A stretch of DNA of 54,344 nucleotides, taken from the NCBI GenBank assembly GCA_018828585.1, contig JAHJVW010000119.1, positions 1 to 54,344 of the forward strand, in the 5' to 3' direction. The position numbers and the translations under genes were made by a program. Below, in pieces: positions 1 to 8,667 of this stretch; position 1 is the first letter of the stretch; the number at the start of each line of letters is the position of its first letter. This stretch comes from Bacteroidota bacterium (GTDB taxonomy: Bacteria > Bacteroidota > Bacteroidia > Sphingobacteriales > Sphingobacteriaceae). The notes beneath the pieces were generated by a model that was not told the origin of the DNA, did no database searches, and saw only the letters and a program-made list of their open reading frames with translations.

Positions 1-119
1 ATCTATAAAGGATAATTAAAACCAAGTTAAGGATAGAATATATTTAATGAGAAACAGTAATGAAAGTAATTAAAGGTTATATTATCGATTGATAATCAGC
101 GTTAAATAAAGGTGAGGTT

Positions 120-740
120 TCAATTTTTAAAATTAGAAAGTTTTAATTGATAGTCACAAAATTCATATTCATGCGCTTGATTTGAGCAAACAATTACTAA
201 ACGATTATTTGCAAATTGATTGATTAGGCTTATGTACCATTCTATTCCCTGCTCGTCTAAGTTCGATGTGGGCTCGTCTAACAAAAGAATTGGAGTATCA
301 GAACATAAAGCTAAAACTAGTTTCACGCGTTGTTTCATGCCGGAAGAAAAGTACTTGATTTGTTTTGTAGCGCTATTTTCCATATCCAAAAGTTTAATCA
401 ATTGTTCGTTAGCGAGATTATTTAATCTTACTTTGAACTGAAAATGAAAATCTAATATTTCAAAAAGTGTGAATTCTTCGATTAGCTCAAGATAAGGAGC
501 AGCAATACTCAGGTGTTTAAAAACCTGTTCAACAGGTATTTCTTTTCCTTCTAATTGATAAATTAATTGACCGGATGAAGGAGATAGAGAGCCTGATATT
601 ACTTGTAATAAAGTGGATTTCCCAGAACCGTTAATACCCAAGATGGCATAAGATTTTCCTGCATCAAAGGAGTAATCAATATTTTTGAAAATCCATTCTC
701 GATTGAATCTTCTGCTGATTTGCTCCAGTATAATTTTCAT
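120..740 (-). CDS. ABC transporter ATP-binding protein (orphan ATPase)
   Basis: This is a 206-residue nucleotide-binding subunit of an ABC system. The Walker A motif GINGSGKST is at about residues 36-44, the signature FSSGMKQR is near 130, and Walker B ILLLDEPTSNLD is near 150, so the ATPase should be active. It is short, just one ABC domain. No permease is encoded next to it in the window, so its membrane partner and substrate are unknown. The gene follows lpxA on the same strand with a 13-bp gap and is probably co-transcribed with the lipid A genes. That suggests an envelope role but does not prove one. Confidence 0.85.
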   Translation of the reverse strand: MKIILEQISRRFNREWIFKNIDYSFDAGKSYAILGINGSGKSTLLQVISGSLSPSSGQLIYQLEGKEIPVEQVFKHLSIAAPYLELIEEFTLFEILDFHFQFKVRLNNLANEQLIKLLDMENSATKQIKYFSSGMKQRVKLVLALCSDTPILLLDEPTSNLDEQGIEWYISLINQFANNRLVIVCSNQAHEYEFCDYQLKLSNFKN

Positions 741-753
741 TAATAAGTTTAGA

Positions 754-1536
754 TCAGGAATTACCGAAGCTTCTCATTACTCCTCGATTAGAATTACGGA
801 TAAAGTTAATAATTTCATCACGTTCTTCTGTAGGTTGAAAATCGGCCTCTATAATATCTAAAGCTTTAGTAACGTTGTTGTGTTTTACAAAAAGCACCCT
901 ATAAATTTCCTGAATTTCATTAATTTTTTCTGGGGTAAACCCTCTTCTTCGCATACCCACAGAATTAATACCTGCATAAGAAAGAGGTTCCCTAGCGACT
1001 TTAACGTAAGGAGGAATATCTTTTCTAACCAAAGAGCCACCAGTTACAAAAGAGTAAGAACCTACCTTGCAAAATTGGTGTATAGCTACCATTCCTGCCA
1101 AAACAACATTATCACCAATAGTAATATGCCCGGCAAGGGTGGTATTATTTGAGAATATACAATTATCACCCACTTCACAATCATGTGCAACGTGGCAATA
1201 AGCCATTAAAAGACAATTGTTTCCAATTTTTGTTTCCCATCTGTCATTGGTGCCTCGGTTGATAGTTACATACTCTCTAATGGTTGTATTATCTCCAATA
1301 ACAGCGGTGGTTTCCTCGCCAGCATATTTTAAATCTTGTGGAATTGCAGATATAACTGCACCAGGAAAAATGCGACAATTTTTACCAATTCTAGCACCAT
1401 CCATAATGGTCACGCTAGAACCAATCCATGTGCCCTCACCAATTACTACATCTTTATGGATAACAGCAAACGGATCAATTACTACGCTATTTGCAATTTT
1501 TGCTTGTGGATGTATATATGCTAGTGGTTGTATCAT
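754..1536 (-). CDS. lpxA: Acyl-ACP--UDP-N-acetylglucosamine O-acyltransferase LpxA
   Basis: LpxA catalyses the first step of lipid A synthesis, moving a 3-hydroxyacyl chain from ACP to the 3-OH of UDP-GlcNAc in the cytoplasm. The 260-residue length is normal for the family. The N-terminal two thirds is a run of hexapeptide repeats (left-handed beta helix), and the catalytic His is H118 in the segment CHVAHDC. The C-terminal helical part (about residues 190-260) has the usual LpxA layout. Its ATG overlaps the stop codon of lpxC/fabZ (ATGA), which indicates translational coupling. Confidence 0.96.
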   Translation of the reverse strand: MIQPLAYIHPQAKIANSVVIDPFAVIHKDVVIGEGTWIGSSVTIMDGARIGKNCRIFPGAVISAIPQDLKYAGEETTAVIGDNTTIREYVTINRGTNDRWETKIGNNCLLMAYCHVAHDCEVGDNCIFSNNTTLAGHITIGDNVVLAGMVAIHQFCKVGSYSFVTGGSLVRKDIPPYVKVAREPLSYAGINSVGMRRRGFTPEKINEIQEIYRVLFVKHNNVTKALDIIEADFQPTEERDEIINFIRNSNRGVMRSFGNS

Positions 1537-2951
1537 GCTGGTGTTTCAGTTTCTTTATATCTTGTTATTTGCGCCATCATTTCTGCCTCCATTACTACTT
1601 TATCTCCAACCATTCCAACACCCTTCATTTGTGCAATTCCTCTTCTAATAGGCTCCATTAAATCGCATCTAAAGATAATCGTATCTCCCGGTAAAACTTG
1701 TGCCCTAAAACGCACTTTATCTATTTTTAAAAAATAAGTAAGGTAATTGCTTGGGTCAGGAACAGTACTTAACACTAAGATACCTCCTGTTTGTGCCATG
1801 GCCTCGATTTGCACCACTCCAGGCATCACTGGCGCACCTGGAAAATGACCTTTAAAAAACTCTTCGTTAATGGTGACATTTTTAACACCAACAACATAAG
1901 TTTTAGTTAGTTCTAAAATTTTGTCGATAAATAAAAATGGTTGACGGTGTGGTAAAATATTCATGATATCAACAATATCATAAAGAGGTTTTGCCGTGGG
2001 ATCATATAAATGCTGAATTTTCTTCTTTTTATCTTTTTTTATGGCTGCTTTAATTTTTTTAGCGAAAGCCACATTCGCCGAATGACCCGGACGAGCAGCC
2101 ATAATGTGGCCTTTTATAGGAGTACCAATTAATGCTAAATCTCCAATCATATCCAACAATTTATGACGAGCGGGTTCATTTTGGTATCTCAATTCGATAT
2201 TATTTAAAATACCCTCTCTAGCCACCTTTATCTCTTCTCGGTTAAAAGCTTTAGCTAGATCTTTTAATTCCTGATCTCCAATTTCATGGTCAACAATTAC
2301 AATGGCATTATTGATGTCTCCGCCTTTTATTAAATTATGTTTTAACAACATTTCCAACTCGTGTAAAAACACAAAAGTTCTACATTGCGCAATTTCTTCT
2401 TTAAACTCTGTAATAGAGGTGATGGTAGCGTGTTGACTGCCTAAAACCGGAGAGTTATAATCAACCATGCAGGTAAAGCGGTAGTCATCCAAAGGCATGG
2501 CTACCATTTCTACTTTTCTATCTTCTTCTGAATAATGAATATTGTGTGGAATGCTGTAATATTCTCTTTCCGCATCTTGCTTTTTACTACCCGCACTATC
2601 TAAAGCCTTTACAAACTCGATAGCGCTTCCATCTAAAATTGGAACTTCTAAAGCGTCTAATTCTATCATCACATTATCGATCTCACAACCCACTAATGCA
2701 GCTAAGACATGTTCAGTTGTACTTACGCTTGCTCCATTTTGTGTTAAAGTTGTGCTTCTAGAAGTATCAGAAACATTATCTACATCCGCATCAATAATTG
2801 GCTGCCCCGGTAAATCAATTCTTTTAAACTTATAACCATGATTTTCTGGGGCAGGTTTAAAAGTTAAGGTTACTTTATTTCCTGTATGCAAACCAACTCC
2901 AGTTACACTAATCTCTGAATTAATTGTTCTTTGCTTTTGGTTAAGACTCAT
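1533..2951 (-). CDS. lpxC/fabZ: Bifunctional UDP-3-O-acyl-GlcNAc deacetylase / 3-hydroxyacyl-ACP dehydratase (LpxC-FabZ fusion)
   Basis: This 472-residue fusion joins the committed deacetylase of lipid A synthesis to the dehydratase of fatty acid elongation. LpxC occupies about residues 1-305, with probable zinc ligands H81 (in TEHVLAAL), H263 and D267 (in ARHKLLDMIGD). FabZ occupies about 320-465, with catalytic H369 in GHFPG and E383 in VQIEAMAQ. A lysine-rich linker (about 302-312) joins them. Both enzymes compete for 3-hydroxyacyl-ACP, so the fusion may help balance lipid A and phospholipid supply. LpxC-FabZ fusions are characteristic of Bacteroidetes. It lies between lpxD (17-bp gap) and lpxA (4-bp overlap). 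Confidence 0.96.
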   Translation of the reverse strand: MSLNQKQRTINSEISVTGVGLHTGNKVTLTFKPAPENHGYKFKRIDLPGQPIIDADVDNVSDTSRSTTLTQNGASVSTTEHVLAALVGCEIDNVMIELDALEVPILDGSAIEFVKALDSAGSKKQDAEREYYSIPHNIHYSEEDRKVEMVAMPLDDYRFTCMVDYNSPVLGSQHATITSITEFKEEIAQCRTFVFLHELEMLLKHNLIKGGDINNAIVIVDHEIGDQELKDLAKAFNREEIKVAREGILNNIELRYQNEPARHKLLDMIGDLALIGTPIKGHIMAARPGHSANVAFAKKIKAAIKKDKKKKIQHLYDPTAKPLYDIVDIMNILPHRQPFLFIDKILELTKTYVVGVKNVTINEEFFKGHFPGAPVMPGVVQIEAMAQTGGILVLSTVPDPSNYLTYFLKIDKVRFRAQVLPGDTIIFRCDLMEPIRRGIAQMKGVGMVGDKVVMEAEMMAQITRYKETETPA

Positions 2952-2968
2952 TTTTAAATTGAATTTTG

Positions 2969-4012
2969 TTAGGATATTTTTTGTTGAAGTGCATTTAAAG
3001 CTTTTTGAAGTTCTTCTATCTTGCGCTCCATTTCTGGCAATCTTTGGATAATAACTTGCGACTTCATATAACTATGAAAGCTAGTTGCTGGCGCACCGCC
3101 CCATTTTTTACCTTCTTCTTCTATAGATTTGTTAATGCCAGACTTTGCTTGAATTTGAGTTCCTTTTGCTAAAGTAATGTGACCTACTATACCTACTTGT
3201 CCGCCAATTATGCTGCTATCGCCAATTTTCGCACTACCAGAAATTCCAGTTTGAGATGCAATTACTGTATGTTGCCCAATTTCTGCATTGTGGGCGATTT
3301 GGATTAGGTTATCTAATTTAACTCCTTTTTTTATGAGTGTTGAGCCCATTGTTGCTCTATCAATACAGGTATTTGCTCCGACTTCTACATCGTCCTCTAT
3401 CACAACGTTTCCAATTTGACTTACTTTTGAATAAGCGCCATTAGCTTGTGGTGCAAAACCAAACCCATCACCACCAATTACTGCACCCGAGTGAACAGTA
3501 ACATTATTTCCTAAAACACAATCGTGATATATTTTGACACCTGATTGGATGGAGGTGTTATTGCCAATTTTAACTTCATCACCAATATAACACTGTGGAA
3601 AAATTTTACTTTGGTCACCAATCACAGCGCCAGCACCAATGTACGCAAAAGCACCTATGTACACGTTTTTGCCGATTTTTGCATCAGGATGAATAAAGCT
3701 AGGTTGCTCAATACCTTCTTTATGTAATTTGATAGAATTATATTTCTCTAATAGGATAGAAAAACTACTGTAAGCATCTTTAACCCTAATAATAGTTGGG
3801 CTTATTGCTTTATCTATTAATAAATCATCGTTTACTATTACCACAGAAGCTTGAGTGGTATAAAGGAAAGCCTCATATTTACGATTTGCCAGAAAAGACA
3901 AAGAGCCTTCTTTTGCATCCTCTATTTTTGCCAACTGAAAAACTTTTACTTCTGAGTTCCCCTCCACAGTTCCATTAAGTAATAAGCCGATCTCTTTTGC
4001 ACTAAATTGCAT
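2969..4012 (-). CDS. lpxD: UDP-3-O-(3-hydroxyacyl)glucosamine N-acyltransferase LpxD
   Basis: LpxD adds the N-linked 3-hydroxyacyl chain to UDP-3-O-acyl-glucosamine, the third lipid A step. The 347-residue protein has the typical small N-terminal uridine-binding domain (about 1-100), a long hexapeptide-repeat beta helix (about 100-315) and a C-terminal helix predicted as coiled coil. The catalytic His is H241 in QIAHNAEIG. It is the first gene of the lpx run, and a well-formed Bacteroidetes promoter lies directly before its ATG, so lpxD, lpxC/fabZ and lpxA are probably one transcript. Confidence 0.96.
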   Translation of the reverse strand: MQFSAKEIGLLLNGTVEGNSEVKVFQLAKIEDAKEGSLSFLANRKYEAFLYTTQASVVIVNDDLLIDKAISPTIIRVKDAYSSFSILLEKYNSIKLHKEGIEQPSFIHPDAKIGKNVYIGAFAYIGAGAVIGDQSKIFPQCYIGDEVKIGNNTSIQSGVKIYHDCVLGNNVTVHSGAVIGGDGFGFAPQANGAYSKVSQIGNVVIEDDVEVGANTCIDRATMGSTLIKKGVKLDNLIQIAHNAEIGQHTVIASQTGISGSAKIGDSSIIGGQVGIVGHITLAKGTQIQAKSGINKSIEEEGKKWGGAPATSFHSYMKSQVIIQRLPEMERKIEELQKALNALQQKIS

Positions 4013-4016
4013 CTTC

Positions 4017-4047
4017 CAAAATTAACTGATATTATTAAATGAACAAA
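4017..4047 (-). promoter_or_regulatory. Predicted lpxD promoter (Bacteroidetes-type -33/-7)
   Basis: Read on the minus strand, TTTG at 4047-4044 is followed after exactly 19 bases by TAATTTTG at 4024-4017. This matches the Bacteroidetes housekeeping consensus TTTG-N19-TAnnTTTG. Only four bases (GAAG) separate the -7 element from the lpxD ATG, so the predicted transcript would have almost no leader. The sequence match is directly visible; the start of transcription is inferred. Confidence 0.55.
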
Positions 4048-4075
4048 TTGTTAATTAACTATTAATCTAAATGTT

Positions 4076-5296
4076 CTAAACTTTTGTGTAACATAATATG
4101 TTTTTGGTAACGGTTTTTGATAAAGCTTCGAGGTTAGAATTGTCTGATGCCGTTGCAATATCCTTCAAACTTCCATCTTTCATTAAGATGTTTATACTTC
4201 CGTTTCCAGTTTTGTAAGCCATATTATTTATAGTATCTGTAAAAACAAAATAAGCTGAGTCATCCTCATCTATACCCAGTTTTTCAATAACTTTCTTAGA
4301 TAATTCGTCAACCTTTTCCTTATTAGGAATTTCAACGCTGATTTCGACTTTATATAAGTTGCGATAGTTTAAGTTGGCACAAAGTGTTTTCAAAATAAAA
4401 TCATCGTGTAACTGCCAAACTTTTATCGAACTCATGATGTCATGATCATCTAACATTGAAAAAAATTGGAGGTGAGTAGGGTCCAAAGAGAAAGCGGTTT
4501 CGTTGATATCTTTATAAAGAAAATGTTTTAATGCCGGAGTTGCAAATAATTCTACTCCGTTTGAAGCTAACTCCCTTGCCCTAATTAAAATCTTTACCAG
4601 CAGTTGCTCTGCAGCTATAACGGTTTTATGTAAATAAACTTGCCAATACATCAACCTGCGGGCAATTAAAAACTTTTCTATCGAATAAATACCTTTTTCT
4701 TCTACTACCAGTTCGTCTTCTTTTATATTGATTAATTTAATAATCCGATCTGAACTAACCATACCCTCAGTAACACCGCTAAAAAAGCTATCGCGATTCA
4801 AATAATCTAAGCGGTCTAAATCTAACTGCCCTGAAATTAATTGATAAAGGAATTTTTTAGGATGCTGATTATTAAAAATTTGTAAGGCTAAATCTAATTG
4901 CCCATCAAACTCCTCGTTTAAGTTAGCCATGAATAAGCGACTAATTTTTTCGTGTGAGACACCTTCAACAATGGTATGCTCTAATGCATGAGAAAACGGT
5001 CCATGACCTATGTCATGTAATAAAATAGCTACACAAGCCGCCTCCTCTTCATCTTTAGTGATTTCATGTCCTTTGCTTTGTAGGTGTTCAATAGCTAATT
5101 GCATTAAATGCATAGCACCTAAAGCGTGATGAAATCGAGTATGTAATGCACCGGGATATACCAAGTGCGTCATTCCTAGTTGCTTAATGTACCTCAAGCG
5201 TTGGAAATAGGGATGTTCAATCAAATCAAAAAGCAAGGGCGTTTTGATACTGATGAAACCGTAAACAGGATCGTTGATTATTTTGTTCTTATTCAA
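4076..5296 (-). CDS. HD-domain phosphohydrolase (dNTPase/SamHD1-like)
   Basis: A 406-residue cytoplasmic HD-superfamily hydrolase. Metal-binding residues are visible as H56 or H57 in TRFHHALG, the H94-D95 pair in ILLHDIGHGPFSHALEH, and a later Asp in LDLDRLDYLNRD. The layout resembles the dGTPase/SAMHD1 branch, but the substrate cannot be read from sequence. The start is a TTG codon: no ATG lies nearby and MNKNKIINDPVYGF looks like a natural N terminus. It sits 63 bp upstream of lpxD on the same strand and is divergent from porX (105 bp apart). Confidence 0.88.
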   Translation of the reverse strand: MNKNKIINDPVYGFISIKTPLLFDLIEHPYFQRLRYIKQLGMTHLVYPGALHTRFHHALGAMHLMQLAIEHLQSKGHEITKDEEEAACVAILLHDIGHGPFSHALEHTIVEGVSHEKISRLFMANLNEEFDGQLDLALQIFNNQHPKKFLYQLISGQLDLDRLDYLNRDSFFSGVTEGMVSSDRIIKLINIKEDELVVEEKGIYSIEKFLIARRLMYWQVYLHKTVIAAEQLLVKILIRARELASNGVELFATPALKHFLYKDINETAFSLDPTHLQFFSMLDDHDIMSSIKVWQLHDDFILKTLCANLNYRNLYKVEISVEIPNKEKVDELSKKVIEKLGIDEDDSAYFVFTDTINNMAYKTGNGSINILMKDGSLKDIATASDNSNLEALSKTVTKNILCYTKV

Positions 5297-5338
5297 GTAA
5301 TGTCAATTATAAGGCACAAATTTTGTTAATTTTAACCC

Positions 5339-5378
5339 GCTGATATATTATCAGCAAATATTGATAATTTCTCAATAT
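5339..5378. repeat. Two tandem inverted repeats in the divergent HD/porX intergenic region
   Basis: The first is a perfect 7-bp-arm palindrome, GCTGATA-TAT-TATCAGC, at 5339-5355. The second has arms ATATTGA (5358-5364) and TCAATAT (5372-5378) separated by 7 bases. Both lie in the 105-bp gap between the divergent HD-hydrolase and porX genes, a position suited to a DNA-binding regulator. Neither is followed by a T-run, so a terminator is unlikely. Function is inferred only from position. Confidence 0.4.
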
Positions 5379-5401
5379 AATCATTAACAGATACAAATTA
5401 T

Positions 5402-6955
5402 ATGCAAACTGTGAATATATTATGGGCCGATGATGAGATTGATCTGCTTAAACCACATATCCTTTTTTTAAGTGAAAAAGGATATCAAATAGCTACTGCA
5501 ACCAACGGAAATGATGCTTTAGATGTATTTAAAACAAAGGATTTTGACCTTGTCTTTTTGGATGAAAACATGCCAGGGTTAACAGGGTTAGAAACTTTGA
5601 GTAGCATTAAAACGATTAATCCGGATGTCCCAGTAGTGATGATTACGAAAAGCGAAGAAGAGTATTTAATGGAAGATGCTATCGGTTTTAAGATTGATGA
5701 TTACCTGATAAAGCCAGTAAATCCAAAACAAATTTTACTTACGATTAAAAAACTGATTGACAATAAAAGATTAGTAAGCGAAAAAACATCGATGGCTTAT
5801 CAACAAGATTTTAGAAATCTAGGGATGACATTGAATGAAAACTTGAGTTATCAAGAATGGATTGATGTTTATAAAAAATTGGTTTTTTGGGAGTTGGAAT
5901 TGGAAAAATTAGAAGATGCTGGTATGCATGAAATTTTAACCATGCAAAAGGCAGAAGCAAATACTCAGTTCTCAAAATTTATTGAAAAAAATTATATCAA
6001 TTGGATAAAAGATCAAGATAAAGCCCCTATTCTCTCTCATCAACTATTTAAAAAGAAGGTTTTCCCTTCTTTACAAGAGAATGTGCCTACCTTTTTTATT
6101 CTGATTGATAATTTAAGATATGATCAATGGAAAATCATTAACCCCATCATAACAGAGTATTTCAGATTAGAAGAGGAAGACACTTATTACAGTATCCTAC
6201 CAACCGCTACGCAATATGCCAGAAATGCAATTTTTTCAGGTTTGATGCCATCAGAAATGGAGCAGCGTTTTCCCAAAATGTGGCAAAACGATGAGGATGA
6301 GGGTGGAAAAAACCTATTTGAAGAAAAGTTTTTAGAAGATCAAATTAAACGAAGTTTGAAGAAAGACATCAAATTTTCTTATCATAAAATTTTAAATTAC
6401 GATCAAGGAAAAGACTTGAATGAATCCTTAAACAACTTGATGGGTAATGATTTGAATGCAATTGTTTACAATTTTGTTGATATGCTTTCGCATGCCCGTA
6501 CAGATATGCAAATGATTCGTGAATTGGCCAATGATGATGCAGCATATCGTTCGCTTACTTTGTCGTGGTTTGAACATTCGCCTCTTTTAGATTTGATTAA
6601 AAAGCTTTCTCAAAAAAGAGTGAAGCTCATGATTACTACAGATCATGGAACCATTAGGGTGAAGCATCCAAGTAAAGTAATTGGAGATAGAAACACCAAT
6701 TCTAACCTTCGATACAAACAAGGAAAAAATTTAAATTTCAACCCTAAAGAAGTTTTTCAGGTTAAAGTTCCTGCTGACGCCATGTTGCCGAAACTACATG
6801 TGAGTTCGAGTTATATATTTGCAAAGGAAGATTCATACTTTGTGTATCAAAACAACTATAATCAGTTTGTGAATTACTTTAATGAAACTTTCCAACACGG
6901 TGGAATTTCATTAGAAGAAATGGTGATTCCGTTTTTAACTTATAAGAACAAATAG
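5402..6955 (+). CDS. porX: PorX-type response regulator with PglZ domain (T9SS regulator)
   Basis: A 517-residue cytoplasmic response regulator. The receiver domain (about 1-120) has the acidic pair D10/D11, phospho-acceptor D54 in FLDENMPG, T82 and K104. A helical linker leads to a PglZ/alkaline-phosphatase-fold domain (about 220-517). Candidate metal and nucleophile residues are D236 (LIDNLRYD), T268/T270 (LPTATQY), D360/H364 (FVDMLSH), D414/H415 (TTDHG) and a late His in FQHGG. PorX proteins receive phosphate from PorY, control type IX secretion genes with SigP, and the PglZ domain is a phosphodiesterase acting on nucleotides. No PorY or T9SS structural gene is in this window. tsaE follows 6 bp downstream. 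Confidence 0.93.
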   Translation: MQTVNILWADDEIDLLKPHILFLSEKGYQIATATNGNDALDVFKTKDFDLVFLDENMPGLTGLETLSSIKTINPDVPVVMITKSEEEYLMEDAIGFKIDDYLIKPVNPKQILLTIKKLIDNKRLVSEKTSMAYQQDFRNLGMTLNENLSYQEWIDVYKKLVFWELELEKLEDAGMHEILTMQKAEANTQFSKFIEKNYINWIKDQDKAPILSHQLFKKKVFPSLQENVPTFFILIDNLRYDQWKIINPIITEYFRLEEEDTYYSILPTATQYARNAIFSGLMPSEMEQRFPKMWQNDEDEGGKNLFEEKFLEDQIKRSLKKDIKFSYHKILNYDQGKDLNESLNNLMGNDLNAIVYNFVDMLSHARTDMQMIRELANDDAAYRSLTLSWFEHSPLLDLIKKLSQKRVKLMITTDHGTIRVKHPSKVIGDRNTNSNLRYKQGKNLNFNPKEVFQVKVPADAMLPKLHVSSSYIFAKEDSYFVYQNNYNQFVNYFNETFQHGGISLEEMVIPFLTYKNK

Positions 6956-6961
6956 TAAAAC

Positions 6962-7375
6962 ATGCAGATTAAGGTTGAAAATAGCTCGGCTTTGCCAGAT
7001 GTTGCTCAACAAATTTTGAGCTTTGCAGGTGAAGAGAAAATATTTCTGTTTTATGGAGAAATGGGGGCGGGTAAAACTACTTTGATTAATCAAATTTCGT
7101 TGGCCTTAGGAACTAAAGATCATACATCTAGCCCAACTTTTTCTATTGTTAATGAGTATAAAACAGATCATGAATCTATTTTCCATTTTGACTTTTATAG
7201 ACTGAAAAATCAAAGGGAGGCTTTAGATTTAGGTTACGAGGATTACTTTTATTCGGGTAACTATTGCTTTGTAGAATGGCCAGAGAAAATCCCCGATCTG
7301 TTACCAGAGAGTTTTGTTAAAATCGAAATAGTTGTACATTCAGAAAATGAAAGATTAATCAACATTACCAAATAA
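6962..7375 (+). CDS. tsaE: tRNA threonylcarbamoyladenosine biosynthesis ATPase TsaE
   Basis: A 137-residue P-loop ATPase that supports the TsaB-TsaD complex in making t6A at position 37 of ANN-decoding tRNAs. The Walker A motif YGEMGAGKTT is at residues 31-40. The switch-like segment SSPTFSIVNEY and the FDFYRL segment are typical of the family, as is the small size. It starts 6 bp after porX, so the two are probably co-transcribed, although no functional link is apparent. Confidence 0.95.
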   Translation: MQIKVENSSALPDVAQQILSFAGEEKIFLFYGEMGAGKTTLINQISLALGTKDHTSSPTFSIVNEYKTDHESIFHFDFYRLKNQREALDLGYEDYFYSGNYCFVEWPEKIPDLLPESFVKIEIVVHSENERLINITK

Positions 7376-7407
7376 TTTAATCTTAAAAACTTATATTTAA
7401 TCAAGTT

Positions 7408-7415
7408 TAAATTTG
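7408..7415 (+). promoter_or_regulatory. Possible -7 element upstream of alanine dehydrogenase
   Basis: TAAATTTG matches the TAnnTTTG consensus and lies 18 bases before the ald ATG, in the 58-bp gap after tsaE. I see no clear TTTG at the expected -33 position. It could give ald, brkB and the dipeptidase gene their own transcript separate from porX-tsaE. Confidence 0.35.
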
Positions 7416-7433
7416 TAAAGGCGAAGGTATTCT

Positions 7434-8660
7434 ATGAGTTCAAAAATGATGGGAGGTTTCTCTAAAATAGCACAACAAGCCATGATGCAGCCTCAGGAAG
7501 CACTAGCGGCAACAAAATCCAAAAAGAACAATCTCTATATAGGTATCCCAAAAGAGACTTCATTTCAAGAAAATAGAATTGCTTTAACACCACTTTCTGT
7601 AGCGCTTTTAGTAAATAATGGTCACCGAGTAGTTATTGAGTCTGGAGCTGGATTGGCTGCTAATTTTAGCGACATCAATTTTAGTGAGCAAGGCGCCCAA
7701 ATTGTTTATGATACCAAAGAAGTTTACCATGCGGATATCATTATCAAAATTGCCCCTCCAACTAAGGAAGAAATTGAGATGATGAAAAATGGACAGATTT
7801 TGTTCTCTGCATTGCAAATGGCTACCATGAAAAAGGAGCATGTTTTGGCTTTAATGGCTAAGAAAATCACAGCTCTTGCTTTTGAATATTTAAGAGATGA
7901 TGGAAATGTTTTGAGCGTGGTTAGAGCCATGAGCGAGATTGTTGGTGCTACTTCAATTTTAATTGCAGCGGAATATGTGAGTAATGTTTTTGGTGGTAAA
8001 GGATTGATGTTGGGTGGTGTCACTGGTGTTCCGCCTACCGAAATTGTAATTTTGGGCGCTGGTACCGTGGGTGAATATGCTGCCAGAACAGCCATTGGCT
8101 TAGGTGCAGAAGTTAAGGTTTTTGACTCCTCTCTTTATCGATTGAGACGTTTACAAAATAACATTGGCAACAGAATTTTTACTTCTGTAATGCAACCCAT
8201 TGTTTTGGAAAAAGCCCTTACAACTTGTGATGTAGTTATCGGTGCTATAAGAGCAGACCATGGAAGAAGTCCATGCGTAGTTTCTGAAGAAACGGTTTCT
8301 AAGATGAAGCCAAATTCAGTAGTTATTGATGTGAGTATAGATCAAGGCGGCTGTTTTGAAACTTCAGAAGTAACTAACCATAAAAACCCGGTTTTTAGAA
8401 AGCATGATGTGATTCATTATTGTGTTCCAAACATCGCATCGCGAGTAAGTAGAACAGCAACTTACGCCTTAACCAATATTTTCACTCCCATATTAATTGA
8501 TATAGGCGATATGGGTGGAATTATGAATTTGATTTGGGAAAAAGCTGGCATTAGAAATGCAGTCTATATTTATCAGGGTTCTATGACCAATAAAGATCTG
8601 GCTAACCGTTTTGGTTTGCCGCATAAGGATTTAAACTTATTGGTGGTAAGCAACCGATAA
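7434..8660 (+). CDS. ald: Alanine dehydrogenase
   Basis: A 408-residue NAD-dependent alanine dehydrogenase, interconverting L-alanine and pyruvate plus ammonia. The N-terminal catalytic domain begins with IGIPKETSFQENRIALTP at about residue 37. The NAD-binding Rossmann motif ILGAGTVGEYAAR is near residue 205. Canonical enzymes are about 370 residues; the extra 35 at the N terminus (Met-rich, MSSKMMGGFSK...) form an extension whose role is not evident. The closely related transhydrogenase alpha subunit is the main alternative. It is followed 7 bp later by the brkB-like gene. Confidence 0.92.
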   Translation: MSSKMMGGFSKIAQQAMMQPQEALAATKSKKNNLYIGIPKETSFQENRIALTPLSVALLVNNGHRVVIESGAGLAANFSDINFSEQGAQIVYDTKEVYHADIIIKIAPPTKEEIEMMKNGQILFSALQMATMKKEHVLALMAKKITALAFEYLRDDGNVLSVVRAMSEIVGATSILIAAEYVSNVFGGKGLMLGGVTGVPPTEIVILGAGTVGEYAARTAIGLGAEVKVFDSSLYRLRRLQNNIGNRIFTSVMQPIVLEKALTTCDVVIGAIRADHGRSPCVVSEETVSKMKPNSVVIDVSIDQGGCFETSEVTNHKNPVFRKHDVIHYCVPNIASRVSRTATYALTNIFTPILIDIGDMGGIMNLIWEKAGIRNAVYIYQGSMTNKDLANRFGLPHKDLNLLVVSNR

Positions 8661-8667
8661 TTTTGAG

